From positions 1 through 64,000 of the forward strand of contig SZOX01000008.1 in the NCBI GenBank assembly GCA_030263385.1: a stretch of DNA of 64,000 nucleotides, read 5' to 3'. The stretch comes from Zeimonas sp003577305 (GTDB taxonomy: Bacteria > Pseudomonadota > Gammaproteobacteria > Burkholderiales > Burkholderiaceae_E). Position 1 is the stretch's first letter. Each line of letters opens with the position of its first letter. The notes under the pieces are model-generated. The model had not been told where the DNA came from and made no database searches. It was given only the letters and a program-made list of their open reading frames with translations. Positions 9,330-17,874 of this stretch are shown piece after piece. The position numbers and the translations under genes were made by a program.

Positions 9330-10382
9330 TCAAGTCGACTGCTGTTCGAGAATCGGCCGCGCCCGCCCGTCGACCACTTCGATGCGCCGGCAGCGCACCC
9401 AGTGCCCTGGCGTCACTTCGCGCAGGGGCGGCAACTCGGCGAGACAGGCCGGCTCGACGACCGGGCAGCGGCCCGCGAAGCGGCAACCCCGGGGCGGCGC
9501 GATCGGGCTCGGCGGATCGCCGCTCAGCCGGATGCGTTTCGCCGCGCGCACGCGTCCGCCCTTCACCGTCGGTACCGCCGACATCAGCGCGACACTGTAG
9601 GGGTGCAGCGGCTCGGCGAAGAACGCCGCGCGGTTCGCGCGCTCGACGATCTGGCCGAGGTACATCACCGCGATCTCGTCGCAGAGATGCTCGACCACCG
9701 CCATATCGTGCGAAATAAACAGATAGGTGAGGCCGAGTTCGCGCTGCAACCGTGCGAGCAGGTTCAGGATCTGCGCGCGGATCGCGACGTCGAGCGCCGA
9801 GACCGGTTCGTCGCAGACGACGAGTTCCGGCTGTGTCGCCAGCGCGCGTGCGATGTTGATGCGCTGGCGCTGGCCGCCGGAGAACTGGTGCGGGAACAGC
9901 TGCTGCTGCTCGGGGCGCAATCCGACCTGCGTGAACAGCTCGGCGACACGCTCAACCCGCTGCGCCGGCGTGCCGATGCTCATCAGGTCGAGTGGCGCGC
10001 GAACCGCGTCGCCGGCGCGCTGGCGCGGATTGAGCGACGAGAACGGGTCCTGGAAGATCATCTGCAGCCGCCGGCGCGCCTGGCGCAGCGCCTCGCCTGC
10101 GAGCGTGCCGAGCTCGAGTTCGCCCAGCCGGATCGACCCCGCGGTTACTGGCGCCAGCCGCATGACGGCCAGGGCGGTCGTCGTCTTTCCCGAGCCCGAT
10201 TCGCCGACCACGGCCAGGGTCGTGCCACGCGCGATCTCGAACGACACGCCATCGACCGCCCTGACGACCTCGGACGGCTTGAACCAGCCCTGCTTTGCGC
10301 GCGGGAAGTGAACCTTCAGGTCCTGCACCGACAGCAGCGCCGGGGGAAGGCCCGCCGTGGACGACGTGGCGCCGGCACTCAT
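9330..10382 (-). CDS. Peptide/opine ABC transporter ATP-binding protein (DppF/OppF-type)
   Basis: 350 residues from ATG 10382, which overlaps the upstream gene's stop as ATGA. Walker A GESGSGKTTT, signature FSGGQRQRINIARAL and Walker B VVCDEPVSALD are intact. The C-terminal oligopeptide-transporter extension with conserved cysteines (GCRFAGRCPVVEPAC) follows. It couples ATP hydrolysis to import at the inner face of the cytoplasmic membrane. It is the last gene of a B-C-D-F block behind a solute-binding protein. Confidence 0.93.
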   Translation of the reverse strand: MSAGATSSTAGLPPALLSVQDLKVHFPRAKQGWFKPSEVVRAVDGVSFEIARGTTLAVVGESGSGKTTTALAVMRLAPVTAGSIRLGELELGTLAGEALRQARRRLQMIFQDPFSSLNPRQRAGDAVRAPLDLMSIGTPAQRVERVAELFTQVGLRPEQQQLFPHQFSGGQRQRINIARALATQPELVVCDEPVSALDVAIRAQILNLLARLQRELGLTYLFISHDMAVVEHLCDEIAVMYLGQIVERANRAAFFAEPLHPYSVALMSAVPTVKGGRVRAAKRIRLSGDPPSPIAPPRGCRFAGRCPVVEPACLAELPPLREVTPGHWVRCRRIEVVDGRARPILEQQST

Positions 10383-11374
10383 GCTGCGGTCTCCTCGCGC
10401 AACAGCCAGCAGGCCGCGCCATGCCCGCCACCGGCCTCGATCAACGGCGGGACTTCGCTCTCGCAGCGTGGCATCGCGTGCGCGCAGCGCTCGCGAAAGG
10501 CGCAGCCACTGCCCAACTCCCAGATCGACGGCACGACACCGGGAATCTCCGCGAGCTCGGGACGTCCGCCCAGCTGGCTGGTGCCGAGTTCCGGCAGACA
10601 CTCGATCAGCCCCTGCGTGTACGGATGCCGCGGCGCGCCGAGCACCTGGGCAGTCGTGCCCTGCTCGATCACACGTCCCGCGTACATCACGATGACCCGA
10701 TCGGCCATCTCCGCGACCGCTCCCATGTCGTGGGTGATCAGCATGATCGCGGTGTTGTTCTCGCGCTGAAGCTCGCGCAGCAGATCGAAGATCTGCGCCT
10801 GCACGGTGACGTCGAGCGCAGTAGTCGGCTCGTCGGCGATCAGGATGTCCGGCCTGCAGGCCAGCGCCATCGCGATCATCACGCGCTGCCGCATGCCACC
10901 GGACAGCTGGTGCGGGTACTCGTCGACGCGCCGCTCCGGCGCGGGAATGCCGACCTGCCGGAGCATCTCGATCGAGCGCGCGCGCGCCTGTGCGGCATCC
11001 ATCCCGGCGTGAAGACGCAGCGACTCGCCGATCTGGTCGCCGACGGTGAACACCGGATTCAACGAGGTCATCGGCTCCTGGAAGATCATCGAAATCCGGT
11101 TACCTCGCACGTCGCGCATCCGCGCCCCGGTCGCCTGCAACAGGTCTTCGCCGAGGAACCTCACGCGCCCGCCGCTGATACGACCAGGCGGCGATGGAAT
11201 CAGCCGCAAGAGCGCGAGGGCGGTCATGCTCTTCCCGCAACCGGATTCGCCGACCACGCACAGCGTCTCGCCGGGATCGATGCTGAAGCCGACCCCATTG
11301 AGCACCATCGCCGCACCGCGCCGCGTACGGAACTCGACCCGCAGGTCTTCGACCTGCAACAGCGGCTCGCCCAT
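10379..11374 (-). CDS. Peptide/opine ABC transporter ATP-binding protein (DppD/OppD-type)
   Basis: 331 residues from ATG 11374, which overlaps the permease stop by one base (TGATG). It has Walker A GESGCGKSMTALALL, signature LSGGMRQRVMIAMAL, Walker B ILIADEPTTALDVT, and the DppD-type tail (CAFRERCAHAMPRCESEVPPL region). It forms the ATPase heterodimer with the DppF-type protein encoded next. A longer upstream reading exists in this frame but runs into the permease gene, so the internal ATG is chosen. Confidence 0.93.
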   Translation of the reverse strand: MGEPLLQVEDLRVEFRTRRGAAMVLNGVGFSIDPGETLCVVGESGCGKSMTALALLRLIPSPPGRISGGRVRFLGEDLLQATGARMRDVRGNRISMIFQEPMTSLNPVFTVGDQIGESLRLHAGMDAAQARARSIEMLRQVGIPAPERRVDEYPHQLSGGMRQRVMIAMALACRPDILIADEPTTALDVTVQAQIFDLLRELQRENNTAIMLITHDMGAVAEMADRVIVMYAGRVIEQGTTAQVLGAPRHPYTQGLIECLPELGTSQLGGRPELAEIPGVVPSIWELGSGCAFRERCAHAMPRCESEVPPLIEAGGGHGAACWLLREETAA

Positions 11375-12261
11375 CACCGCTCCCTCAGCTTCGGATTCAG
11401 CGCATCGTTCAGCCCGTCGCCGATCAGGCTGACAGCGAGGACGGTGACGAAAATCGCAGCACCGGGAAAGGTGACCGCCCACCAGCTGGTCAGCACGTAC
11501 TGTCGGCTCGAGCCGATCATCAGCCCCCAGCTCATCTGGTTCGGATCGCCCAGCCCGAGGAACGACAATCCGGCTTCGAACAGGATCGCCGCACCGACTG
11601 CCAGCGTCGCCGAAACCACCAGTGGCGGAAACGCGTTGGGCAGGATCACCTTCCAGATGATGCGAGCGTCGCCGGCACCGATCGCAGACTCGGCGCGCAC
11701 GAACTCGAGGCCGCGCACCTTCATGAACTCGGCGCGCGTCAGCCGCGCGGTACCCGGCCAGATCACGATTCCGATCGCAATCGTCACCGTCACCAGCGTC
11801 GGGGAGAACAGCGTGACCACCACCATCGCGAACAGCAGCGCGGGGAGCACCTGGAAGAATTCGGTGACGCGCATCAGCAGCGCATCGATGCGCCCGCCGT
11901 AATACCCGGCGATCGCGCCGATCGTGATGCCGATGATCACCGACAGCAGCGCGGCCACCGCGCCGACCAGCAGCGTCGCACGGCCGCCATAGACCAGCGT
12001 GGTCAGAACGTCGCGACCAAGGTAGTCGGCGCCGAGCCAGGCTTCCTCGCTGAACGGCGGCGTCATCGGCGCGGCGCGAATCTCGAACGGATCGGCCACG
12101 TAGACCAGCGGACCGAAAATCGCGGTCACCAGCACGATGCCGAGGATGATCATGCCGGCGATCGCCGACGGGTTGCGCAGGAACATGCGCAGCGCCTCGA
12201 CGGTCGGATGCTCGATGCGCTGCAGCTCCGCCGCCCCAGTGGTGGAAGGTGCCGCACTCAT
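11374..12261 (-). CDS. Peptide/opine ABC transporter permease (DppC-type)
   Basis: 295 residues with one N-terminal and about five further membrane segments. It carries the DppC features: LGADYLGRDVLTTLVYGGR and the BPD permease EAA loop around EFVRAESAIGAGDARIIWKV, then LSFLGLGDPNQMSWG. The start ATG 12261 overlaps the stop of the DppB-type gene as ATGA. It pairs with that protein to form the membrane channel. Confidence 0.93.
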   Translation of the reverse strand: MSAAPSTTGAAELQRIEHPTVEALRMFLRNPSAIAGMIILGIVLVTAIFGPLVYVADPFEIRAAPMTPPFSEEAWLGADYLGRDVLTTLVYGGRATLLVGAVAALLSVIIGITIGAIAGYYGGRIDALLMRVTEFFQVLPALLFAMVVVTLFSPTLVTVTIAIGIVIWPGTARLTRAEFMKVRGLEFVRAESAIGAGDARIIWKVILPNAFPPLVVSATLAVGAAILFEAGLSFLGLGDPNQMSWGLMIGSSRQYVLTSWWAVTFPGAAIFVTVLAVSLIGDGLNDALNPKLRER

Positions 12262-13238
12262 GACACCTTGATCCTCGGATCGGCCAGTCGGTACGCGAAA
12301 TCGGTCAGCTGGTTCATGATCACCACAACGATCGACGAGAACAGCAGCACCCCGAGGATGGTCGGATAGTCGCGCCTGAGCACCGACTCGAACGCCAGGC
12401 GACCCAGCCCCGGCCAGTTGAACACGGTCTCGACCAGGATCGCCCCCGCCATCACGTTGCCGAACTGCAGGCCGAGGATCGTGATGACGGGCAGCACTGC
12501 GTTGCGCAGCGCGTGCTTGTACAGCACCACTCGCTCGGCCAGGCCCTTGGCGCGTGCGGTGCGGACGAAGTCGCTGCCCAGCACGTCGAGCATGCTCGCG
12601 CGCGCCAGGCGGCTGTATTGCGCGAGATAGACGAGCGCCAGCGTGATCGTCGGCAGGACCAGGTGGTGCAGCACATCGCCGAGTCCCGCGAGGCTGCCTG
12701 CGCTGGAAAGCGATTCCACGTCGCGCATCCCGGAGACCGGGAACAGCGGGATGACCGACGCGAACAGGATCACCAGCATGATGCCGGTCCAGAACACGGG
12801 CGCAGCGAACCCGACCAGCGAGAGCACCGTGATCGTCTGCGACAGCCATCCGTTCGGCTTGCGCGAGGACAGCACGCCGAGCGCCGTACCCGCCACGAAC
12901 GCGACCAGCACCGAGGCCAGCACCAGCAGCAGGGTGGCGGGCACCCGCTCGGCGATCAGGCCGGACACGGGTACGTTGAAGAAGTACGAATGGCCGAGGT
13001 CGCCACGCGCCACCTTGCCCAGGTAGACCGCAAGTTGCACCGGCAGCGGCTTGTCGAGCCCGTACTGCGCGCGAAGCTCGGCCTTGAGCTCCTCGGACAT
13101 CCCCCCGCTGGCGCCGGCGATCGTCTCGACCGGATCGCCCGGAGCCGCGTGAACCAGCACGAAGTTCAGCACGACGACGGCAACCACCAGGGCAAGGCCC
13201 TGCGCGAGGCGCGAGAACAGGCGCCGGGTCGTGGCCAT
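12258..13238 (-). CDS. Peptide/opine ABC transporter permease (DppB-type)
   Basis: 326 residues. It has an N-terminal membrane helix, then HAAPGDPVETIAG and RAQYGLDKPLPVQLAVYLGK, which mark the DppB/OppB/GsiC family. The EAA loop lies near FVRTARAKGLAERVVLYKHALRN, and the end is RRDYPTILGVLLFSSIVVV. It forms the transport channel with the DppC-type permease. It starts 19 bases after the solute-binding protein gene in the same operon. Confidence 0.93.
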   Translation of the reverse strand: MATTRRLFSRLAQGLALVVAVVVLNFVLVHAAPGDPVETIAGASGGMSEELKAELRAQYGLDKPLPVQLAVYLGKVARGDLGHSYFFNVPVSGLIAERVPATLLLVLASVLVAFVAGTALGVLSSRKPNGWLSQTITVLSLVGFAAPVFWTGIMLVILFASVIPLFPVSGMRDVESLSSAGSLAGLGDVLHHLVLPTITLALVYLAQYSRLARASMLDVLGSDFVRTARAKGLAERVVLYKHALRNAVLPVITILGLQFGNVMAGAILVETVFNWPGLGRLAFESVLRRDYPTILGVLLFSSIVVVIMNQLTDFAYRLADPRIKVS

Positions 13239-13257
13239 GATCGCGCGCCCCTGCCGC

Positions 13258-14853
13258 CTACTTGAGGTAGACGTCGTCGTACGGCGACATCGGGCCCCAG
13301 ATCGTGGTCGGCACGTTGCCCATCGTCTTCAGGGCCGCAGTGTGGTACGGAACCACGTTGATGTAATCGATCGGGAGGTCGTCGGTGACGATCTTCTGGA
13401 ACGTCGCGTAGTAGGCCTTGCGCTTGGTCGGATCGAGCACTCCTCCGGCGGTGTTCAGCAGCTCGTCGACCTTCGGATTCCGGTACGACTGCGTGTTGGT
13501 CCAGACGATCGGGCGAATGTTCGTCGACAGGTAGGTGCGATGCACGCCGATGATCGGATCGCCCCAGTTGAACACGATGTCCATCGACATGTCGAAGTCG
13601 TGCGAGGCCAGCCGCTTGGCCCAGGCGGGAAAGTCGGCCGATGCGCGCACCTCGACCGCGATGCCGATCTTCTTCAGTTGGCCGCGCACGTATTCGGCCA
13701 CCGTCTTCTGCTGGTCGTCGGCATTCGGCAGGTAGTCGATCGTCAGCTTGAAGCGCTCGCCGTTCGCACCGGCCTTGTAGCCGCCCTCGTCGAGCAGCGC
13801 TGCCGACTTCTTCAGGTCGAACGGATACCGTACGAGATCGGTGACCGCGAACGGGCTTCTGGGCACGAGCGGCCCGTCGGAGACCGTCGCGAAACCGCCC
13901 ATCAGCGCCTTCGTGACAAAGTTCTTGTCGATCGCGTGCGCGATCGCCTTGCGCACCCGGACGTCGGACAGCGGCTTGCGCTCGAGATTGAACGCCAGCC
14001 AGTTCAGCGGCCCTATGCCCTCGTAGCCGCGCGGCGTGAGCGTGAGTTTCGCGTTGTCCTTGAGGCGGCGCAGGTCGGTGGGCACCGAGACGAACGGAAT
14101 CATCTGGATGTCGCCTCGCTCGAGGCTGAGCATCAGGCTCGACGTGTCGGGCGTGATGTTCACGACGACCTTGTCGAGGTACGGCTTGCCCGCCAGAAAG
14201 AACTTGTCGAATCGCTCGAGCACGACCCGCTGGCCGGCATTGAACTCGACCAGCTTGAACGGCCCCGAACCGACCACATTGGCGCTGTTGCGCGGGTGGC
14301 TCTTCAAGTCCTGGCCGTCGCCATAGATGTGCTTGGGCAGGATCGGACACAGCGCCGGCGACATCGCCAGCACGATCGCGGGATGCGGCACGCTCATCCG
14401 GATGATCGCCGTGTGCGGATCGGGTGTTTCCACCTTCTCGACGGGTCCCATCATCGTCGTGAACGGGTGGTTGGCCTTGATCGCCATGATCGAGAACGCC
14501 ACGTCTTCGCTGGTGACCGGCTTGCCGTCGTGAAACACCGCGTTCTTGCGAAGATTCAGCGTCAACGACTTGCCGTCCTCGGCGAGCTTCCACGATTCGG
14601 CCAGGTAGGGCTGCGGGTTCCACTTGTCGTCGAAGCGCAGCGGGCTGGCGAACAGCTGGGTCGACGGCACCGCGGTGGCGATCCCCGATTGCACGGCGCC
14701 GTTCAGGTGCCGGGGGATCTGCGTGGTGCCGACCACCAGCGTGCCGCCGCGCTTGGGCTGCTCCTGCGCGGCGACAGGCATTGCCGCGACCGATGATGCA
14801 GCAAGGCAGGCGACCGCCAGAAGGGTTCGCCGGGAGCTAGAGAACTTGGACAT
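13258..14853 (-). CDS. ABC transporter periplasmic substrate-binding protein, family 5 (peptide/opine)
   Basis: 531 residues from ATG 14853, which has GAGGAG upstream. A signal peptide spans about residues 1-29 (SSRRTLLAVACLAASSVAAM, then a VAAQEQ cleavage region). The mature protein begins KRGGTLVVG, as family-5 solute-binding proteins do. Later LAESWKLAEDGKSLTLNLRKNAVFHDG carries the family signature. It captures the substrate in the periplasm for the DppBCDF-type importer that follows. Candidates are peptides, opines, glutathione or, given the neighbouring carbamoylase-type hydrolase, ureido compounds; the sequence alone cannot choose. Confidence 0.92.
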   Translation of the reverse strand: MSKFSSSRRTLLAVACLAASSVAAMPVAAQEQPKRGGTLVVGTTQIPRHLNGAVQSGIATAVPSTQLFASPLRFDDKWNPQPYLAESWKLAEDGKSLTLNLRKNAVFHDGKPVTSEDVAFSIMAIKANHPFTTMMGPVEKVETPDPHTAIIRMSVPHPAIVLAMSPALCPILPKHIYGDGQDLKSHPRNSANVVGSGPFKLVEFNAGQRVVLERFDKFFLAGKPYLDKVVVNITPDTSSLMLSLERGDIQMIPFVSVPTDLRRLKDNAKLTLTPRGYEGIGPLNWLAFNLERKPLSDVRVRKAIAHAIDKNFVTKALMGGFATVSDGPLVPRSPFAVTDLVRYPFDLKKSAALLDEGGYKAGANGERFKLTIDYLPNADDQQKTVAEYVRGQLKKIGIAVEVRASADFPAWAKRLASHDFDMSMDIVFNWGDPIIGVHRTYLSTNIRPIVWTNTQSYRNPKVDELLNTAGGVLDPTKRKAYYATFQKIVTDDLPIDYINVVPYHTAALKTMGNVPTTIWGPMSPYDDVYLK

Positions 14854-15030
14854 TACCGTCTCCTCGTCGGGCTGCGCGTTCAGCGCTTGGTTGCACGATA
14901 GGGAACCTTGGCGACTCGCCATAGCACCAGAGCCCGTCGAGCGATGGAACCAGGCCGCAGCGTCCCGCGGCGCCTCGGGAAAACCCTGCTGCCTTCCGGC
15001 GAGCGCGATGAACTCGCACCCGCGCGAACT

Positions 15031-16284
15031 TCATTCCGGGCCGCCAGCACACGCGAGCATCGCGCGCAACAACACCCGGCAGCCATCGGCCAGGTCCTGC
15101 GGTGCCGCGCTTTCCGCCTCGTTGTGGCTGATCCCGCCGGCGCAGGGGACGAAGATCATCGCAGCCGGCGCCACCCGCGCGATCGCGATGGCGTCGTGCG
15201 CGGCGCCGCTGATCATTTCCAGATAGCGTAGGCTTTCCGCGCGTGCCGCTTCCCGCACCGCACCGATGCACGCGTCGTCGAACGGCGTCGCGGGCTGGTC
15301 CAGCACCATGTCCAGGCGCGCCTGCAGCGGCACCCGCCCAGCGACGGCAGCGACTGCTTCGCGAATCGCGGCGTCCATCCCGAGCAACTTTCGATCGTCG
15401 GGGTGGCGGATCTCAATGCTCATCGACACTTCGCCCGGGATCACGTTACGGCTGCCCGGTGACACCGACAGGTGGCCGACCGTCGCCACGCCGCCCGGGG
15501 GATAGCCGGTTCCGATACGGTTGACCGCCTCGATCACCTGCGCCGCGCCGAGCAACGCGTCGCGGCGCCTGTCCATCGGCGTGCTGCCGGCATGCGCCGC
15601 CTGCCCGGTGAGGACCACGTCGTACCAGCGCTGGCCTTGGCCGCCGGTCACCACGCCGATCGCATGGCCCGTCTCCTCGAGCACCGGCCCCTGCTCGATG
15701 TGCGCCTCGAAGTAGGCCCCGAAGCGTCGCTCGCCAAGCCCCTCGCCTCGATAGCCGATCCGTTCGAGCTCGTCACCGAACACGCAGCCTTGCGCGTCGC
15801 GACTGCCCAGCACTGTCCCGATCGGCAGCAAGCCGGCGAACGCCATCGACCCCATCATCGACGGCGCGAAACGCGTGCCTTCCTCGTTGGTCCACGCAAC
15901 CACTTCGATCGGCGCCTCGGTCCGGATGCCGGCATCGTTCAGCGCGCGCACGACCTCGAGACCCGCCATCACGCCATAGGCGCCATCGAAACGCCCGCCG
16001 TTCGGCTGCGTGTCGAGATGGCTGCCGGTGACGATCGGCGGCAGCGAGTCGCTTCGCCCCCGGCGCCTGGCGAACACATTACCGACCGCGTCGATCGCGA
16101 CCGAGCAGCCCGCCTCCCGGCACCAGCGCACGAACAGGTCCCTGCCCTGCCGGTCCTCGTCGCTGAGCGCCAGCCGGCACACGCCGCCGTTGGCGATCGC
16201 GCCGACCTCGGCGAGTTCCATCAGAGAACGCCAGAGGCGGTCGCCCCGAATCGTTGCGCCACGTTCTTTCGCTCCGCCTTCCAC
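15031..16284 (-). CDS. M20-family Zn-dependent hydrolase (allantoate amidohydrolase / N-carbamoyl-L-amino-acid hydrolase type)
   Basis: 417 residues from a GTG start; starting there keeps the conserved DRLWRSLMELAEVGAI opening. Metal-site blocks are complete: GSHLDTQPNGGRFDGAYG, NEEGTRF, the later HIEQGPVLEE, AHAGSTPMDRRRDAL, SGAAHDAIAIARV and GGISHNEAES. These enzymes hydrolyse carbamoyl or ureido amides in the cytosol. It lies upstream of the ABC importer (177 bases) and 63 bases downstream of an FAD oxidoreductase, all on one strand. The likely theme is uptake and breakdown of an N-carbamoyl or ureido compound. Confidence 0.9.
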   Translation of the reverse strand: MEGGAKERGATIRGDRLWRSLMELAEVGAIANGGVCRLALSDEDRQGRDLFVRWCREAGCSVAIDAVGNVFARRRGRSDSLPPIVTGSHLDTQPNGGRFDGAYGVMAGLEVVRALNDAGIRTEAPIEVVAWTNEEGTRFAPSMMGSMAFAGLLPIGTVLGSRDAQGCVFGDELERIGYRGEGLGERRFGAYFEAHIEQGPVLEETGHAIGVVTGGQGQRWYDVVLTGQAAHAGSTPMDRRRDALLGAAQVIEAVNRIGTGYPPGGVATVGHLSVSPGSRNVIPGEVSMSIEIRHPDDRKLLGMDAAIREAVAAVAGRVPLQARLDMVLDQPATPFDDACIGAVREAARAESLRYLEMISGAAHDAIAIARVAPAAMIFVPCAGGISHNEAESAAPQDLADGCRVLLRAMLACAGGPE

Positions 16285-16347
16285 CGTCGATACCTCCGGC
16301 GACGACCGGCACGGCGCGCACCGAACACCCGTGCGCCGTCGATCGAA

Positions 16348-17766
16348 TCAAAGGAACTCGTCGCGCAGCCAGTACCAGCGATACAAGGCACGCTGCCCGA
16401 GGCGCCGGAACGGTGCGAACGCACGCGATTCGAGCGCACCGAACGCCATCGGGTAACGCAGCGGAGAATCGTAGATCGGCAGATCGAACGCGCGGCTGTG
16501 CCTGCCGGCGATCCGCTCGGCCATGCGCCGGCCCGCGTGGGCGGAAAACGAAACACCGTTGCCGCCATAGCCGAGCGCGTAGAACACCGCCTCGCGCGGA
16601 TCGGGTTGCACCACACGGGGCATCATGTCGTGGCTGACGTCGACCCAGCCCCACCAGGAATAGTCGATGCGGATGCCCTTCAGCATCGGAAACTTGCGGT
16701 GCAGTCCATCGACGAGCACCGCCATGTGGCGCGGATTCGGCGCATCGGCACCGGTGATCGAACTGCGGCTTCCGATCTGCACCCGATTGTCCGGCAGCTT
16801 GCGATAGTAGAAGCGCAGCGTGCGCGTGTCGGTGATGACCTCGGTCGTCACGAAATTGGTGGACTCGAGCTCCGCATCGGTGAGCGGCCGCGTCACCAGG
16901 GAGTTGGACAGGATTGGCATGATTTTCGCATCGAGGCTGCGATGCATGCCGTTGCTGGTGTAGCCGCCGGTGGCAAAACCGACGGCGCGCGCGCGAACCG
17001 CCCCTCCCGGGCTCCTGAGCAAATGCACGCCGTTGCGCGTCTCGAAGCCGGTGACCGGGCTCGCCGGGTGCACCTTCACGCCGAGTTCGCGCGCCTTCCT
17101 GAGGTAGCCCCAGGCCAGCTTGAGCGGATGAACGCCGATGCCATCGGGTTCGTGCAGGGCGCCGAACGTCTCGGCATCCTTCACGAAGGTCCGATGCACC
17201 TCGTCGCGCCCGAGGATGCGCGCGTCGTAGCCGAAGACTTCGCGCATCACCTTCGCTTCGTTGCGAAGGAACTCCATCTTCTTGTCGCGGTGCGCGATGT
17301 ACAGGTGTCCGCCGGGCTGCGGATCGCAGCCGATCTCGGCCACCAGCGACCTGAACGTCTCGAAGCCCTCGCGGATCTCGGCGTCGAGCCTGAGGGCGGT
17401 CTCCTTGCCCCAGCGCCCGATCCACTGGGACCGGTACAGCCGCCCACTGGCGTTCTGACCCTGGCCGCCGTTGCGGCTGGTGCAGCCCCAGACGGTCCGG
17501 TTGGCCTCGAGAACGGTCGCGCGGATCCCGTGTTCGCGGGCGAGGAACAGTGCAGCGGCCAGTCCCGTGAATCCCGACCCCACGATCGCCACGTCAACAT
17601 CGACATCGCCGTCGATCGGACCGTCGTCCGCGGGCGGAGCGCCAGCGGTCGCCACCCAGTAGGTGGGAGCGTAATCGACTCCATGCCCCGGATGACGAGC
17701 GACCAGGGGATCGTAGCGTGGGTCGTAGACCGCGGGGACCGGAGTCCGCCCGGTGGTGATGTCCAT
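16348..17766 (-). CDS. FAD-dependent amino acid/polyamine oxidoreductase (PuuB/DAO-type)
   Basis: 472 residues. A Rossmann FAD site (VAIVGSGFTGLAAALFLARE, about residues 58-77) is followed by EANRTVWGCTSRNGGQGQ, typical of gamma-glutamylputrescine oxidase-like enzymes. The C-terminal FAD block YALGYGGNGVSFSAHAGRRM completes the DAO fold. There is no signal peptide. The neighbouring MocR regulator and M20 hydrolase suggest deamination of an amine or secondary amine within the same catabolic route. The exact substrate is unknown. Confidence 0.87.
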   Translation of the reverse strand: MDITTGRTPVPAVYDPRYDPLVARHPGHGVDYAPTYWVATAGAPPADDGPIDGDVDVDVAIVGSGFTGLAAALFLAREHGIRATVLEANRTVWGCTSRNGGQGQNASGRLYRSQWIGRWGKETALRLDAEIREGFETFRSLVAEIGCDPQPGGHLYIAHRDKKMEFLRNEAKVMREVFGYDARILGRDEVHRTFVKDAETFGALHEPDGIGVHPLKLAWGYLRKARELGVKVHPASPVTGFETRNGVHLLRSPGGAVRARAVGFATGGYTSNGMHRSLDAKIMPILSNSLVTRPLTDAELESTNFVTTEVITDTRTLRFYYRKLPDNRVQIGSRSSITGADAPNPRHMAVLVDGLHRKFPMLKGIRIDYSWWGWVDVSHDMMPRVVQPDPREAVFYALGYGGNGVSFSAHAGRRMAERIAGRHSRAFDLPIYDSPLRYPMAFGALESRAFAPFRRLGQRALYRWYWLRDEFL

Positions 17767-17874
17767 CTTCGCGGTTTCGGAATCTCGAAGGCACGACGGT
17801 CCGGGCAGCGTATGCGCCGCGCATGCGGCCTCGTAGCGCCAGATGCAGGCTTTCGATGAGGCCAGAAGCCGCGA

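Noticed and set aside
15472..17859. A 795-codon plus-strand frame across the M20 and FAD oxidoreductase genes
   Set aside because: Mirror frame of two genes with intact catalytic motifs; no family pattern of its own.
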